A stretch of DNA of 18,999 nucleotides from SIG622 sp045600125 (GTDB lineage: Bacteria > Bacillota > Clostridia > Oscillospirales > CAG-382), in NCBI GenBank assembly GCA_045600125.1, contig JAZRXH010000045.1, positions 1 to 18,999 on the forward strand, given 5' to 3'. The translations under genes and the position numbers were made by a program. How positions within the stretch are numbered: position 1 is the stretch's first letter; each line of letters begins with the position of its first letter. The notes beneath the pieces were generated by a model that searched no databases, had not been told where the DNA came from, and worked only from the letters and a program-made list of their open reading frames with translations. Shown here in pieces: positions 6,631 through 14,007 of this stretch.

Positions 6631-8163
6631 ATGAGCTTCCACGTCTATCCCGTCACCGAAACCGCTTTGCACTGCGAGGATTATAGGATCCGGATCAACG
6701 GTCAAAGCATCGAAGCGAACAGTGCGAGAGTGTCCGCCTATCCCCTCAACCGCCGCTGGCCGGGGCATCAGAGAGAAAAAGAACAGAGCGAGCTTGTGAA
6801 TTTCGTTTCGCTCTCGGTCTGTGAAGGAGAGCCCCTTCACTTTGAAATAACCCTTCCGGAAAAGTCGGATAAAGTAACGATCCGCCCGCAGTCCCTCGGC
6901 ATAAAGCCGGAAATCGGCGAGGACAGCCGTACCGTCCGCTTCACTCTCGCAAGGGCTGCCTATTTCACGGTAGAGCCCTACGGCAGAAGCCGGGCGCTGC
7001 ACATTTTCGCCGACCCCGAAGAAAGCCCGGAATACGCCGAATGCCGAAAAGAAAAGGACAAAGATAACATCCTGTACTTCGGTAAGGGCGAGCACGACGT
7101 GGGATGGCTCACCCTTCACAGCGGCGACACCCTCTTTCTCGATGAAGGCGCCGTGGTGTACGCCTGCGTGCGGGCAATCGACGCCGAGAACATCCGCATT
7201 CTGGGCAGAGGCATCCTCGATAACAGCCGGAATACCGAGCGCATCCTCTATAGCGCCAACGAGGAGAACAACGACGTTGCCGTGAACAACGCCGTCCGTG
7301 AGCACACCGTCCAGCTCGAATACTGTACGAACGTCACCATCGAGGGCATCACGATCCGGGATTCTCTTGTCTATACCGTCCGCCCCGTCGCCTGCCGGGA
7401 TCTCCATATCGAGAACGTGAAAGCCATCGGCAACTGGCGGTATAATTCCGACGGCATCGATATGCATAACTGCGAAAACGTACACATAAACAACTGCTTC
7501 CTTCGTACCTTCGACGACTCGCTGTGCGTCAAGGGCTTTGACTGCTACTACGAGGACGACGTGGAGAAGGCGGTACACGACGCCATGTACCGGAACGGCA
7601 AGAGCTACGATATTTTCCGCAGCGTGCTCGTGGAGAACTGCACCGTCTGGAACGACTGGGGGCACTCCCTCTGCATCGGCGCCGAAACGAGAGCCGAGGA
7701 GATGTCCGACATTACCTTCCGCTCCTGCCATATCATCCACGTGACGGGCGGCGTCATGGCGGTGGGCAACGTGGACTACGCCGACGTGCACGACGTGACC
7801 TTCGAGGATATGGAGGTGGAGTACGACGATGTGATCCCCCGTCCCCAGATCCAGAAATCGGATCGGGACCCCTACGTCCCCGTGACCGATTTTTATCCCG
7901 CTCTTCTCGATGCGAGCGTCGTATACCACAGAGAGTATTCGGCGGGAGGCACAAGACGGGGAATTAACCGCAGGATCAACTTTTGCAATATCCGCCTTTT
8001 CGGCGCTCAGCCCGTCCGGATGGTGTTCCGGGGCTTCGATAAGGAGCACATGACGAAGGACGTCACCATCTCCGGGCTTTTCCGGAACGGCGAGCGCATC
8101 ACCGACTTTTCAAGCGTCGAGCTTCTGAAGGACGAGAATACCGAGAACATAACCCTTTCATAA
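6631..8163 (+). CDS. GH28-like right-handed beta-helix glycoside hydrolase, cytoplasmic
   Basis: A 510-aa protein starting at an ATG with GGGAG 7 nt upstream; there is no signal peptide. Residues ~1-130 form a beta-rich N-terminal domain. The beta-helix follows, with GRGILDNSR, NVTIEGITIRDS and YNSDGIDMHNCENVHINN. Asp274 (in NSD), Asp295 and Asp296 (in TFDDSLCVKG) match the +21/+22 spacing of the three catalytic aspartates of GH28 polygalacturonases. WGHSLCIG stands where GH28 has GHG, after a longer insert, and no RIK-type substrate-binding motif is visible, so plain polygalacturonate is probably not the substrate. A role on imported pectic or other oligosaccharides in the cytoplasm is inferred. 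Other clan GH-N families (GH49-like) are an alternative. It has its own promoter and a terminator downstream. Confidence 0.75.
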   Translation: MSFHVYPVTETALHCEDYRIRINGQSIEANSARVSAYPLNRRWPGHQREKEQSELVNFVSLSVCEGEPLHFEITLPEKSDKVTIRPQSLGIKPEIGEDSRTVRFTLARAAYFTVEPYGRSRALHIFADPEESPEYAECRKEKDKDNILYFGKGEHDVGWLTLHSGDTLFLDEGAVVYACVRAIDAENIRILGRGILDNSRNTERILYSANEENNDVAVNNAVREHTVQLEYCTNVTIEGITIRDSLVYTVRPVACRDLHIENVKAIGNWRYNSDGIDMHNCENVHINNCFLRTFDDSLCVKGFDCYYEDDVEKAVHDAMYRNGKSYDIFRSVLVENCTVWNDWGHSLCIGAETRAEEMSDITFRSCHIIHVTGGVMAVGNVDYADVHDVTFEDMEVEYDDVIPRPQIQKSDRDPYVPVTDFYPALLDASVVYHREYSAGGTRRGINRRINFCNIRLFGAQPVRMVFRGFDKEHMTKDVTISGLFRNGERITDFSSVELLKDENTENITLS

Positions 8164-8171
8164 AACGCATA

Positions 8172-8221
8172 ACAAAAAAGCTTCGCCGAAGAGGTTTTCC
8201 CTCTCCGGCGGACGTTTTTTT
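8172..8221. terminator. Bidirectional intrinsic terminator
   Basis: CGCCG-A-AGAGG (8184-8194) pairs with CCTCT-C-CGGCG (8200-8210), with one internal mismatch and a 5-nt loop. On the plus strand ACGTTTTTTT follows, ending the GH28-like gene. On the minus strand AAGCTTTTTTG follows, ending the small zinc-ribbon gene at 8238. Confidence 0.85.
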
Positions 8222-8237
8222 GCAGATAGTAGAGACG

Positions 8238-8432
8238 TTACCTGTCTGTTTTGGACGTATCTTCAAGATAGAACTCGATATATCCGCACCGGGGACATAC
8301 GGCGGCACGGACCTTACCGATGCTTTCCCTGAATACGCCGGGCTTTGTGATCTTCAATCCGTATGCGCCGCCCTCAACCTTTATATCGAGACTTTCCGCC
8401 ATTTCAATACCGCAATGAATACACTGCCTCAT
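8238..8432 (-). CDS. Small zinc-ribbon protein (nucleic-acid-binding Zn-ribbon type)
   Basis: A 64-aa protein. The frame is open to 8537, but the start is placed at 8432 because a very strong AAAGGAG lies 9 nt upstream and the protein then begins directly with the zinc ribbon: MRQCIHCG, then AAVCPRCGYIEFYLED near the C-terminus. The closing CPRCGYIEFY resembles small proteins annotated as nucleic-acid-binding Zn-ribbon proteins (PF09855-like, ending in CGYxEFY). Four Cys should bind one zinc. No function can be assigned. It is the last gene of a minus-strand group and ends just before a terminator. Confidence 0.7.
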   Translation of the reverse strand: MRQCIHCGIEMAESLDIKVEGGAYGLKITKPGVFRESIGKVRAAVCPRCGYIEFYLEDTSKTDR

Positions 8433-8490
8433 ACCGGACTTCTCCTTTCGTTCAGACTGTCTTTTGCAAACGCCCTCGCATTTTTCGGCT

Positions 8491-8718
8491 TTATTCGCTT
8501 TTTTGTTCGCCGTTTTTCGACTGTAATTTCTGTTCAAGCTTCGTTACAACGATCCCAGTGCAGGTGATTACCACCACACAGAGATAGGCGCCCATGCCGA
8601 GAATGCCTCCGGTACCATAAGGCAAGCCGTTGAAAATATCGGCAAAAACATCCGAAAGCAGTACGCCGCCAAAAGCGACGAATAAGCCGATTACAAAATA
8701 TATACCTATTTTTCTCAT
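8491..8718 (-). CDS. Small two-helix membrane protein, unknown function
   Basis: A 75-aa protein with two hydrophobic segments (about 4-24 and 38-58) separated by a Gly-rich turn, FNGLPYGTGGILGMG, and ending in a charged, basic tail. TTGGAG lies 11 nt before the ATG, a somewhat long spacing. It sits 59 nt after the heparinase-family gene and 58 nt before the small zinc-ribbon gene, all on the minus strand, so the three may share a transcript. No family was recognised. Confidence 0.6.
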   Translation of the reverse strand: MRKIGIYFVIGLFVAFGGVLLSDVFADIFNGLPYGTGGILGMGAYLCVVVITCTGIVVTKLEQKLQSKNGEQKSE

Positions 8719-8777
8719 TTTAGATTTTTCTCCAAAAGTTTTTTCAAATGGTCGCTTTCTCGTTTTTTATAACAAAA

Positions 8778-10718
8778 TCAGAGCTCCGCCTCCCAAAGGA
8801 CAAACTCCTCTCCCGAGGCGAAGCGGACACGGATCTCCTTTTCCGAAACGTCGTTCGATGCCAGAACGAGAGGAAGTCCCGACAGTCCCTCGCCGTCACA
8901 GAGCACCGTCACCGTGCGAAGGTCCCTGCCGCACAGCTTTTCGGTCACGCAGAAGACCGGACGAACGTCGCCCTGCACCGTGCTGTTTGCCACCCAGCCC
9001 CGCAGGGAGGGGAAGGTCTGTCCCCGGCATACCGATAACGCACTTCCGCTTTCCCTTGCCACGGCAAGGCATACGCCGTCCGCAAAGACGCCGGACTTAT
9101 TGTAGGAAAGCTGCTCGGCGTCGAGGCTCCAGAGGATCTCTATGTCATGCTCTTTTTGATCTGTTGCAAAGAAGCGGTCGGCGACCACAAGAAAAGGTTT
9201 CACGGTTTTGAATTTTCTTACAAAATACACCGAGCGCTCGTGGCGGACACACCGGACACAGGTCTCTCCGTAGCCCTCGTCGTAGACGGCACGAAGAGCG
9301 CAGATGTCCTCCGAGAGGGAATACCGAAGACCGCTCTTTCTTGTTATGTCGCCGCACCACTTGTATTCCTTTTTGCGGTTCTGTCCCATGCCGTCGATGA
9401 CGGCGGTGTTGTGGGAGAAGGAGGAAAGGACGTATTTCCGCAGTTCCGAGCTGTCGTAGGCGTAGTTTCCGCCCTCGGTGAGGATGTTTTTCCCTCCGAT
9501 GCTGTAAAGAAGCGACAGCTTGTCCTCGTGCTGATGCGCCACGCCGAACTCGCCGCCGTCAAAGAACAGAAACCGGTCGTCTTTTCCCCAGCCGGTGCGC
9601 AGAGCGGCAAGCCCCGCATATTCCGATACGAAGTCGGTCTCCGTCGGCTCCTTTTCGCTCTTTCCGAGAGCCCACAAAAACGCCGGTTCGTCATCGTACA
9701 GCCCTTCGGAGAGGGCAAGCACGTCCTTCGTCTTCATGTACATGCCGTCGTTGATCGAGGGCACCCTTCCGTCCGGGCGCATGAGGCGCACGTAGAACAG
9801 AAAGATCCCCCGCAGTACCTCCTGCAGTTTTTCGCATCCCGGAATGCCGTAGGCCTTGCAGAGCTTCAGCGGGCGCAGGAAATTTGTCAGCGTCACGTGC
9901 TGATAGGAGGTCGTCAGCTCGTACTGGAAGCCGTCGGGGTAGATCTGTGCATCGCACATCTCGCTGAATTTTTCGAGGGAATAAGACAGCCACTCGGCGC
10001 TCTCCCGCAGCCAAGGATACAGCACCGCAACATGGATAAGACCGTCCATCTCCATCATAAGCCAGTTGCCGATGTCAACGTGATCGTGCCGGAGCCTTGT
10101 TCCGTGCTCCCATACCGACTTGAAGATATCGCACAGAAGCCCGTCGGGAAACTCCCACGCAAGGCTGTGAAGCACCTCCGGCCATGCGTCGCACATCCGG
10201 ATGCCGCACTCGATGGTGCGCCATCCCCACGTAGCATAGGGACTCGTGCCGGGAGAGGGAGAAGGCATGGTGCCGATCCAGCCGGAGATCATCTCTGCGC
10301 AGGCATCGGCATACTTCTTTTCTTTGGTTATCCGGTACGCCTTGGAAAGCACCGTCATTTCCCAGTGGCGGTTCAGCTGCCACGGCCATTCCTCATAGTG
10401 GTTCGCCGTGGGATTGAACTCCCAGTCGATGGGTCCCTTTCCGAAATCGTGATAGATGCCGCAGGACTCGAGGTTGTTCCGCATGGCGTTCTTCACGTGG
10501 AATTCAAAGCGCTTCGTCCATACGTCCTTTCCCTTCAGAATCAACGTGGAAAACAGCTTTTCGGGAGCAAGATGCGCCCTTACGTAGGCGGCAAAAATCT
10601 TTTTGCACTCTGCATAGCTTTCCTGCTTGTCCTCCCGGCAAAGAGCGGGGAAGACCGAGAATTCGGGTATGGTGGGATCAAGACAGTTACTGAAAAACTC
10701 TTTGTCTGTAAGACGCAT
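8778..10718 (-). CDS. Heparinase II/III family polysaccharide lyase, cytoplasmic
   Basis: A 646-aa protein that should cleave an acidic glycan by beta-elimination. The N-terminal ~350 residues are an all-alpha toroid domain with HYEEWPWQLNRHWEM (about 107-121), HVDIGNWLMMEMDGL and YPDGFQYELTTSYQH (Tyr260 onward). The C-terminal beta-sheet domain has the heparinase II/III signature AHQHEDKLSLLYSIGG (His395, His397, Asp399) and SFSHNTAVIDGMGQ (His436). There is no signal peptide, so it acts inside the cell on imported oligosaccharides. The start has GGAGGT 8 nt upstream and a near-consensus promoter. The family covers heparin/heparan, alginate and other uronate lyases; the exact substrate cannot be read from the sequence. 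Two small genes follow on the same strand. Confidence 0.87.
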   Translation of the reverse strand: MRLTDKEFFSNCLDPTIPEFSVFPALCREDKQESYAECKKIFAAYVRAHLAPEKLFSTLILKGKDVWTKRFEFHVKNAMRNNLESCGIYHDFGKGPIDWEFNPTANHYEEWPWQLNRHWEMTVLSKAYRITKEKKYADACAEMISGWIGTMPSPSPGTSPYATWGWRTIECGIRMCDAWPEVLHSLAWEFPDGLLCDIFKSVWEHGTRLRHDHVDIGNWLMMEMDGLIHVAVLYPWLRESAEWLSYSLEKFSEMCDAQIYPDGFQYELTTSYQHVTLTNFLRPLKLCKAYGIPGCEKLQEVLRGIFLFYVRLMRPDGRVPSINDGMYMKTKDVLALSEGLYDDEPAFLWALGKSEKEPTETDFVSEYAGLAALRTGWGKDDRFLFFDGGEFGVAHQHEDKLSLLYSIGGKNILTEGGNYAYDSSELRKYVLSSFSHNTAVIDGMGQNRKKEYKWCGDITRKSGLRYSLSEDICALRAVYDEGYGETCVRCVRHERSVYFVRKFKTVKPFLVVADRFFATDQKEHDIEILWSLDAEQLSYNKSGVFADGVCLAVARESGSALSVCRGQTFPSLRGWVANSTVQGDVRPVFCVTEKLCGRDLRTVTVLCDGEGLSGLPLVLASNDVSEKEIRVRFASGEEFVLWEAEL

Positions 10719-10788
10719 ACAAAACTACCTCCGAAAAAGACGCAGACCCGCAGAGGGGACACGTCTGAGACCGCATTTATTCGCCTTT

Positions 10789-10818
10789 ATTCTACCACAT
10801 GCGGGCAGGGCTTGTCAA
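10789..10818 (-). promoter_or_regulatory. Near-consensus sigma-A promoter of the heparinase-family gene
   Basis: Read on the minus strand: perfect -35 TTGACA (10813-10818), 18-nt spacer, -10 TAGAAT (10789-10794) with extended TGG. An inverted repeat CCGCAT (10771-10776) and ATGCGG (10799-10804) brackets the -10 box and could be an operator. Confidence 0.82.
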
Positions 10819-11054
10819 CCGTTTGAAGGATGCCAAAGGCACGGAAAGCCCTGTTACCGCCCCGTTTTTCGATGCTTTTCCGAAAGAAAAGGGCGCTCAT
10901 AGGAGCGGCGATTTCCGGGGATGCTAAGCGGGAGATCCGAAACGGAATTGCTGTCAAATGTCACAAAAAGATTCAAAAAATCCGTTTTATTACCGAAAAA
11001 ACAGAAAAATTTACGAAATTTGCAAGAAAATCGCGTCCCGTGTGCAAATTCCTA

Positions 11055-11083
11055 TTGAAATTTTATACGGTTTGTGCTAAAAT
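11055..11083 (+). promoter_or_regulatory. Sigma-A promoter of the cofE-like/guaA operon
   Basis: -35 TTGAAA (11055-11060), 17-nt spacer, -10 TAAAAT (11078-11083), extended TGC at 11075-11077. The leader to the ATG at 11130 is about 40 nt, too short for a purine riboswitch. Confidence 0.8.
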
Positions 11084-11129
11084 ACTCGGGTAAAAGACTT
11101 TTTACTATATTCTGAAAGGACTGAAGACC

Positions 11130-12329
11130 ATGGAAACAAGCGAAAGAAGAGTCGGCACGGTATCGAGAGGTATCCGGTGCCCCATCATCCGTCAGGGCGA
11201 CGATCTCGGCGCCATCGTGGCGGACAGCGTTCTCGAAGCGGCAAAGAGCGAGGGCTTCTCCCTCCGTGACCGTGACGTCATTTCCATTACCGAATCCGTC
11301 GTAGCCCGTGCGCAGGGTAACTATGCGGGAGTCGACGACATTGCGGCAGATGTGAAGGCAAAGCTCGGCGGCGGCACGATCGGAGTTATTTTCCCCATCC
11401 TTTCGAGAAACCGTTTTGCGATCTGCCTCAGAGGCATCGCCAAGGGCGCGAAGAAGATCGTGCTCATGCTCAGCTATCCTTCCGACGAGGTCGGAAACGA
11501 GCTTGTCAGCCTCGACAAGGTGGACGCTGCCGGTGTGAACCCCTACTCCGACGTACTCACCCTTGAAAAGTACCGTGAGCTTTTCGGCGTAAACAGGCAC
11601 GAATTCACCGGCGTGGACTACGTGGAATACTACGGTGACCTCATCCGTGAAAGCGGCGCCGAGGTGGAGATCATCTTCGCAAATCAGGCAAAGGCGATCC
11701 TTGGTTACACCGACTGCGTTCTGACCTGCGATATCCACACAAGAGCAAGGACCAAGAGGATCCTGAAGGCTGCAGGCGCCAAGGTGGTATGCGGCCTCGA
11801 CGATATCCTCACTGCCCCCGTAAACGGAAGCGGCTGCAACGAAAGCTACGGTCTTCTCGGCTCCAACAAGTCCACCGAAGACAAGATCAAGCTCTTCCCG
11901 AGAAACTGCCAGCCCCTCGTCCTCGACATCCAGAAGAGAATTCTCGAAGCGACCGGCAAGCACGTGGAAGTCATGGTATACGGCGACGGCGCCTTCAAGG
12001 ATCCCAAGGGTAAGATCTGGGAGCTGGCAGACCCGGTGGTTTCTCCCGCCTTTACCGACGGCCTTATCGGCACCCCCAACGAGCTCAAGCTCAAGTATCT
12101 TGCGGACAACGATTATAAGGACCTCTCCGGCGACGCTCTGAAGAAGGCGATCTCCGAGAGCATCAAGGCCAAGGGCTCGAACCTTGTAGGCAACATGGCT
12201 TCGCAGGGTACGACCCCCAGACAGCTTACCGACCTCATCGGTTCTCTCTGCGACCTCACCAGCGGTTCCGGCGACAAGGGTACGCCCGTCGTTCTCGTTC
12301 AGGGTTATTTCGATAACTATACGAACTGA
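11130..12329 (+). CDS. CofE-like protein (F420-0:L-glutamate ligase family)
   Basis: A 399-aa cytoplasmic protein; AAAGGA ends 9 nt before the ATG. The N-terminus, RCPIIRQGDDLGAIVADSV followed by LRDRDVISITESVVARAQG (about 16-63), matches the opening of the CofE family (PF01996), where a GDDL motif is followed by a 'DGDV...S..V..AEG' segment. Later segments include TCDIHTRARTKRILKAAGA and MVYGDGAFKDPKGKIWELAD. CofE adds gamma-linked glutamates to coenzyme F420 in archaea and actinobacteria. Clostridia of this kind are not known to make F420, so the acceptor here is probably different; long CofE relatives of about 400 aa occur in Firmicutes with no tested function. It is separated from the GMP synthase gene by 50 nt without a terminator, so the two should form an operon. 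Confidence 0.65.
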   Translation: METSERRVGTVSRGIRCPIIRQGDDLGAIVADSVLEAAKSEGFSLRDRDVISITESVVARAQGNYAGVDDIAADVKAKLGGGTIGVIFPILSRNRFAICLRGIAKGAKKIVLMLSYPSDEVGNELVSLDKVDAAGVNPYSDVLTLEKYRELFGVNRHEFTGVDYVEYYGDLIRESGAEVEIIFANQAKAILGYTDCVLTCDIHTRARTKRILKAAGAKVVCGLDDILTAPVNGSGCNESYGLLGSNKSTEDKIKLFPRNCQPLVLDIQKRILEATGKHVEVMVYGDGAFKDPKGKIWELADPVVSPAFTDGLIGTPNELKLKYLADNDYKDLSGDALKKAISESIKAKGSNLVGNMASQGTTPRQLTDLIGSLCDLTSGSGDKGTPVVLVQGYFDNYTN

Positions 12330-12379
12330 CAGAGAAGCCCGATTCACCGGAGATAAATTGATATAGGAGATATTGACAT

Positions 12380-13366
12380 ATGAAAAGAACCGAAGTACGT
12401 CCCGAAAGCATGGCTCGCATCAGCAATGCCGAGCTTGCCGAGGCGTTTATCAAGGAGCAGGTAAAAGAACTGCAGGCACAGATCGGAAACGACAAGGTAC
12501 TGCTTGCCCTTTCCGGCGGCGTGGATTCCTCTGTCGTAGCCGCTCTCCTTTACCGTGCCGTAGGCGAGCAGCTCATCTGCGTACACGTAAACCACGGACT
12601 TCTCCGTAAGGGCGAGCCCGAGCAGGTCGTAAAGGTATTCAGAGACGAAATGAAGGCGAACCTCGTATACGTGGACGCTTCCGACCGTTTCCTCGACGCT
12701 CTCGCCGGTGTTTCCGACCCCGAAAAGAAGCGTAAGATCATCGGCAGCCTCTTCATCGACGTCTTCGCCGAAGAAGCAAGAAAGCTGGAGGGTGTGAAGT
12801 TCCTCGCTCAGGGCACCATCTATCCCGACATCCTCGAATCCCGTGACGGCATCAAGTCCCATCACAACGACGGCGGACTTCCCGAGGATCTCCACTTCGA
12901 GCTCTGCGAGCCCGTAAAGCTCCTCTTCAAGGACGAGGTGCGTATGGTCGGCAAGGCGCTCGGCCTTCCGGACAACATGGTATACCGTCAGCCCTTCCCC
13001 GGACCCGGCCTTGGCGTTCGCTGCACCGGTGCCATCACGAGAGAAAGACTTGCGGCTGTCCGTGAATCGGATGCCATCCTTCGTGAGGAATTTGAAATTT
13101 GCGGCCTTGCCGGCAAGGTATGGCAGTACTTCACGGTCGTTCCGGATCTTTCCTCTACCGGTATCCGCAACGGCAAGCGTACCGATGACTGGCCCGTAAT
13201 CATCCGTGCCGTCAACAGCGTCGACGCCATGTCCGCTACCTCCGAGCCCATCCCCTACGACGTCCTCTTCAAGATCCGTGACCGCATCATTGCCGAAGTC
13301 CCCGGCGTCAGCAGAGTGCTGTACGATATCTCGCTGAAGCCTGTGGCGACGATTGAGTGGGAATGA
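12380..13366 (+). CDS. guaA: GMP synthase ATP-pyrophosphatase subunit (no glutaminase domain)
   Basis: Converts XMP to GMP with ATP and ammonia, in the cytoplasm. The protein is 328 aa, against ~510-525 for the usual two-domain bacterial enzyme, because the N-terminal class I glutaminase domain is absent. Present are the PP-loop LALSGGVDSSV (Ser45-Ser51), HVNHGLLRKGE, LAQGTIYPDILES, KSHHNDGGLPEDL, the dimerisation part with RQPFPGPGLGVR, and the conserved C-terminus KPVATIEWE. AGGAG (12365-12369) lies 10 nt before the ATG and the previous gene ends at 12329, so no glutaminase part can be fused upstream. As in archaea, a separate glutaminase subunit may exist elsewhere; otherwise the enzyme would depend on free ammonia. 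Its 3' end is a known type of integration site for genomic islands, which fits the element that follows. Confidence 0.9.
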   Translation: MKRTEVRPESMARISNAELAEAFIKEQVKELQAQIGNDKVLLALSGGVDSSVVAALLYRAVGEQLICVHVNHGLLRKGEPEQVVKVFRDEMKANLVYVDASDRFLDALAGVSDPEKKRKIIGSLFIDVFAEEARKLEGVKFLAQGTIYPDILESRDGIKSHHNDGGLPEDLHFELCEPVKLLFKDEVRMVGKALGLPDNMVYRQPFPGPGLGVRCTGAITRERLAAVRESDAILREEFEICGLAGKVWQYFTVVPDLSSTGIRNGKRTDDWPVIIRAVNSVDAMSATSEPIPYDVLFKIRDRIIAEVPGVSRVLYDISLKPVATIEWE

Positions 13367-13397
13367 AATAATATGGATATGAGGTGCAAAAAAAGCC

Positions 13398-13491
13398 TGC
13401 AAAATCAAGGGTTTTCAGCATCTTGTAAATCCATCTAACTGTTTTTGCAACACTTTTGCAACACGTTCATCTTGAAAAAGTTTTTGCAACA
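13398..13491. repeat. Attachment-region-like repeats after guaA
   Basis: TTTTGCAACAC occurs twice in tandem (13443-13453, 13454-13464), and TTTTGCAACA again at 13482-13491. An imperfect inverted repeat, TGC-AAAA / TTTT-CA-GCA, lies at 13398-13420. Repeats like these near an insertion point resemble integrase arm-binding sites; the role is inferred. Confidence 0.55.
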
Positions 13492-13550
13492 GATGATGTA
13501 GTACACTGTGGTTTGCTGCTATAACTGGCAAAACTGAACATTAAGACTTA

Positions 13551-13590
13551 AGAGTCAACTTACTGATATTTGTAAGTTGGCTCTTTTTTT
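13551..13590 (+). terminator. Strong intrinsic terminator
   Basis: AGAGTCAACTTAC (13551-13563) pairs with GTAAGTTGGCTCT (13572-13584), a 13-bp stem with one wobble pair and an 8-nt loop, overlapping and followed by a run of T. It would end the cofE-like/guaA transcript or one arising inside the element boundary. A weaker hairpin, CCCTT/AAGGG (13641-13659) with TTTT after it, lies further on. Confidence 0.85.
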
Positions 13591-13713
13591 ATTTCCTAAA
13601 AATTTTTTGTGATGCACCCCATATTTTACCCTGTATTTTTCCCTTAACCTTATGAAGGGGTTTTCCTCCCAACAAGGAGCAGCCTCTTCGCTGTTCTTTG
13701 AAAATTGAATATC

Positions 13714-13929
13714 AAATCATCAGGTACGTTAATCAGACTGATGAGCCGCACGGCATGTACGCCTAAACCTTATTAAAGGCAGCGAGAATCCAGTGCCGCA
13801 AGTATCGGATTGCTACCGATATGGCGATGACAGGTCTGAAGATAATGATACTTCTCTACGGAGCTGGCGGAGAACCCGGCAGAGGTGAAACTCCTATGAG
13901 GCTATAAGCAAATAGCCGCCTGATGATTT
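13714..13929 (+). ncRNA. Unidentified structured RNA or long leader upstream of parA
   Basis: A perfect 11-bp stem, AAATCATCAGG (13714-13724) with CCTGATGATTT (13919-13929), closes about 216 nt. Inside are perfect hairpins: CCTT-ATTA-AAGG (13768-13779), TATCGG/CCGATA (13803-13808, 13816-13821) extended by GCC/GGC (13795-13797, 13823-13825), GAAG/CTTC (13838-13841, 13851-13854), GCTGG/CCGGC with a wobble (13863-13867, 13876-13880), and GGCTAT/ATAGCC (13900-13905, 13912-13917). The region has no sensible reading frame. It does not match riboswitches, RNase P, tmRNA or SRP RNA that I can recognise. It precedes parA and may be a cis leader or a separate RNA ending at the hairpin at 13951-13985. 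Strand is assigned from the downstream gene. Confidence 0.6.
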
Positions 13930-13950
13930 CCCGAGACATTTAAGTCTATT

Positions 13951-14007
13951 CCGCAGGGGATGTTGTGAACAAATACTGCGGTTTTACATGCCAAGTTCTT
14001 CTTGGCA
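13951..14007 (+). promoter_or_regulatory. Terminator-like hairpin plus RBS-proximal hairpin in the parA leader
   Basis: CCGCAG (13951-13956) pairs with CTGCGG (13976-13981), with an inner TGTT-GTG-AACA stem (13961-13971), and TTTT follows, so it could terminate transcription. Then TGCCAAG-TTCTT-CTTGGCA (13989-14007), a perfect 7-bp hairpin, ends 9 nt before the AAGGAGG of parA. The pair looks like an attenuation or translation-control module. Confidence 0.6.

Larger units (their letters stand above)
10719..11129. other. Divergent intergenic region (heparinase-family gene / cofE-like gene)
   Basis: This 411-nt gap holds one promoter for each flanking gene. Between them lie a small perfect hairpin, CTTTTC-CGAAA-GAAAAG (10875-10891), and GCTC-ATAG-GAGC just after it. 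The stretch from about 10960 to 11090 is AT-rich with several A-runs. No coding sequence or known riboswitch was recognised. Confidence 0.6.

Noticed and set aside
6511..8049. 512-codon minus-strand open frame opposite the GH28-like gene
   Set aside because: Antisense shadow; it overlaps the promoter and leader of the real gene and has no recognisable domain.
8433..8537. Longer N-terminus for the small zinc-ribbon protein
   Set aside because: The extra 35 residues are Lys/Arg-rich low complexity, and a much stronger ribosome binding site stands before the internal ATG at 8432.
9147..10826. 559-codon plus-strand open frame opposite the heparinase-family gene
   Set aside because: Antisense shadow of a clear lyase with its signature motifs; no ribosome binding site or promoter fits it.
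11052..12347. 431-codon minus-strand open frame opposite the cofE-like gene
   Set aside because: It covers the operon promoter and has no family features, while the plus-strand gene has a good start and family motifs.
13738..13760. Hammerhead ribozyme core (CTGATGA followed by a small hairpin)
   Set aside because: The GAAA segment and the cleavage-site stem required after the hairpin are missing; the match is limited to seven bases and a 3-bp stem.
13714..13929. Retron msr-msd RNA
   Set aside because: The closing arms look similar, but no reverse transcriptase gene follows; the next genes are parA and parB.
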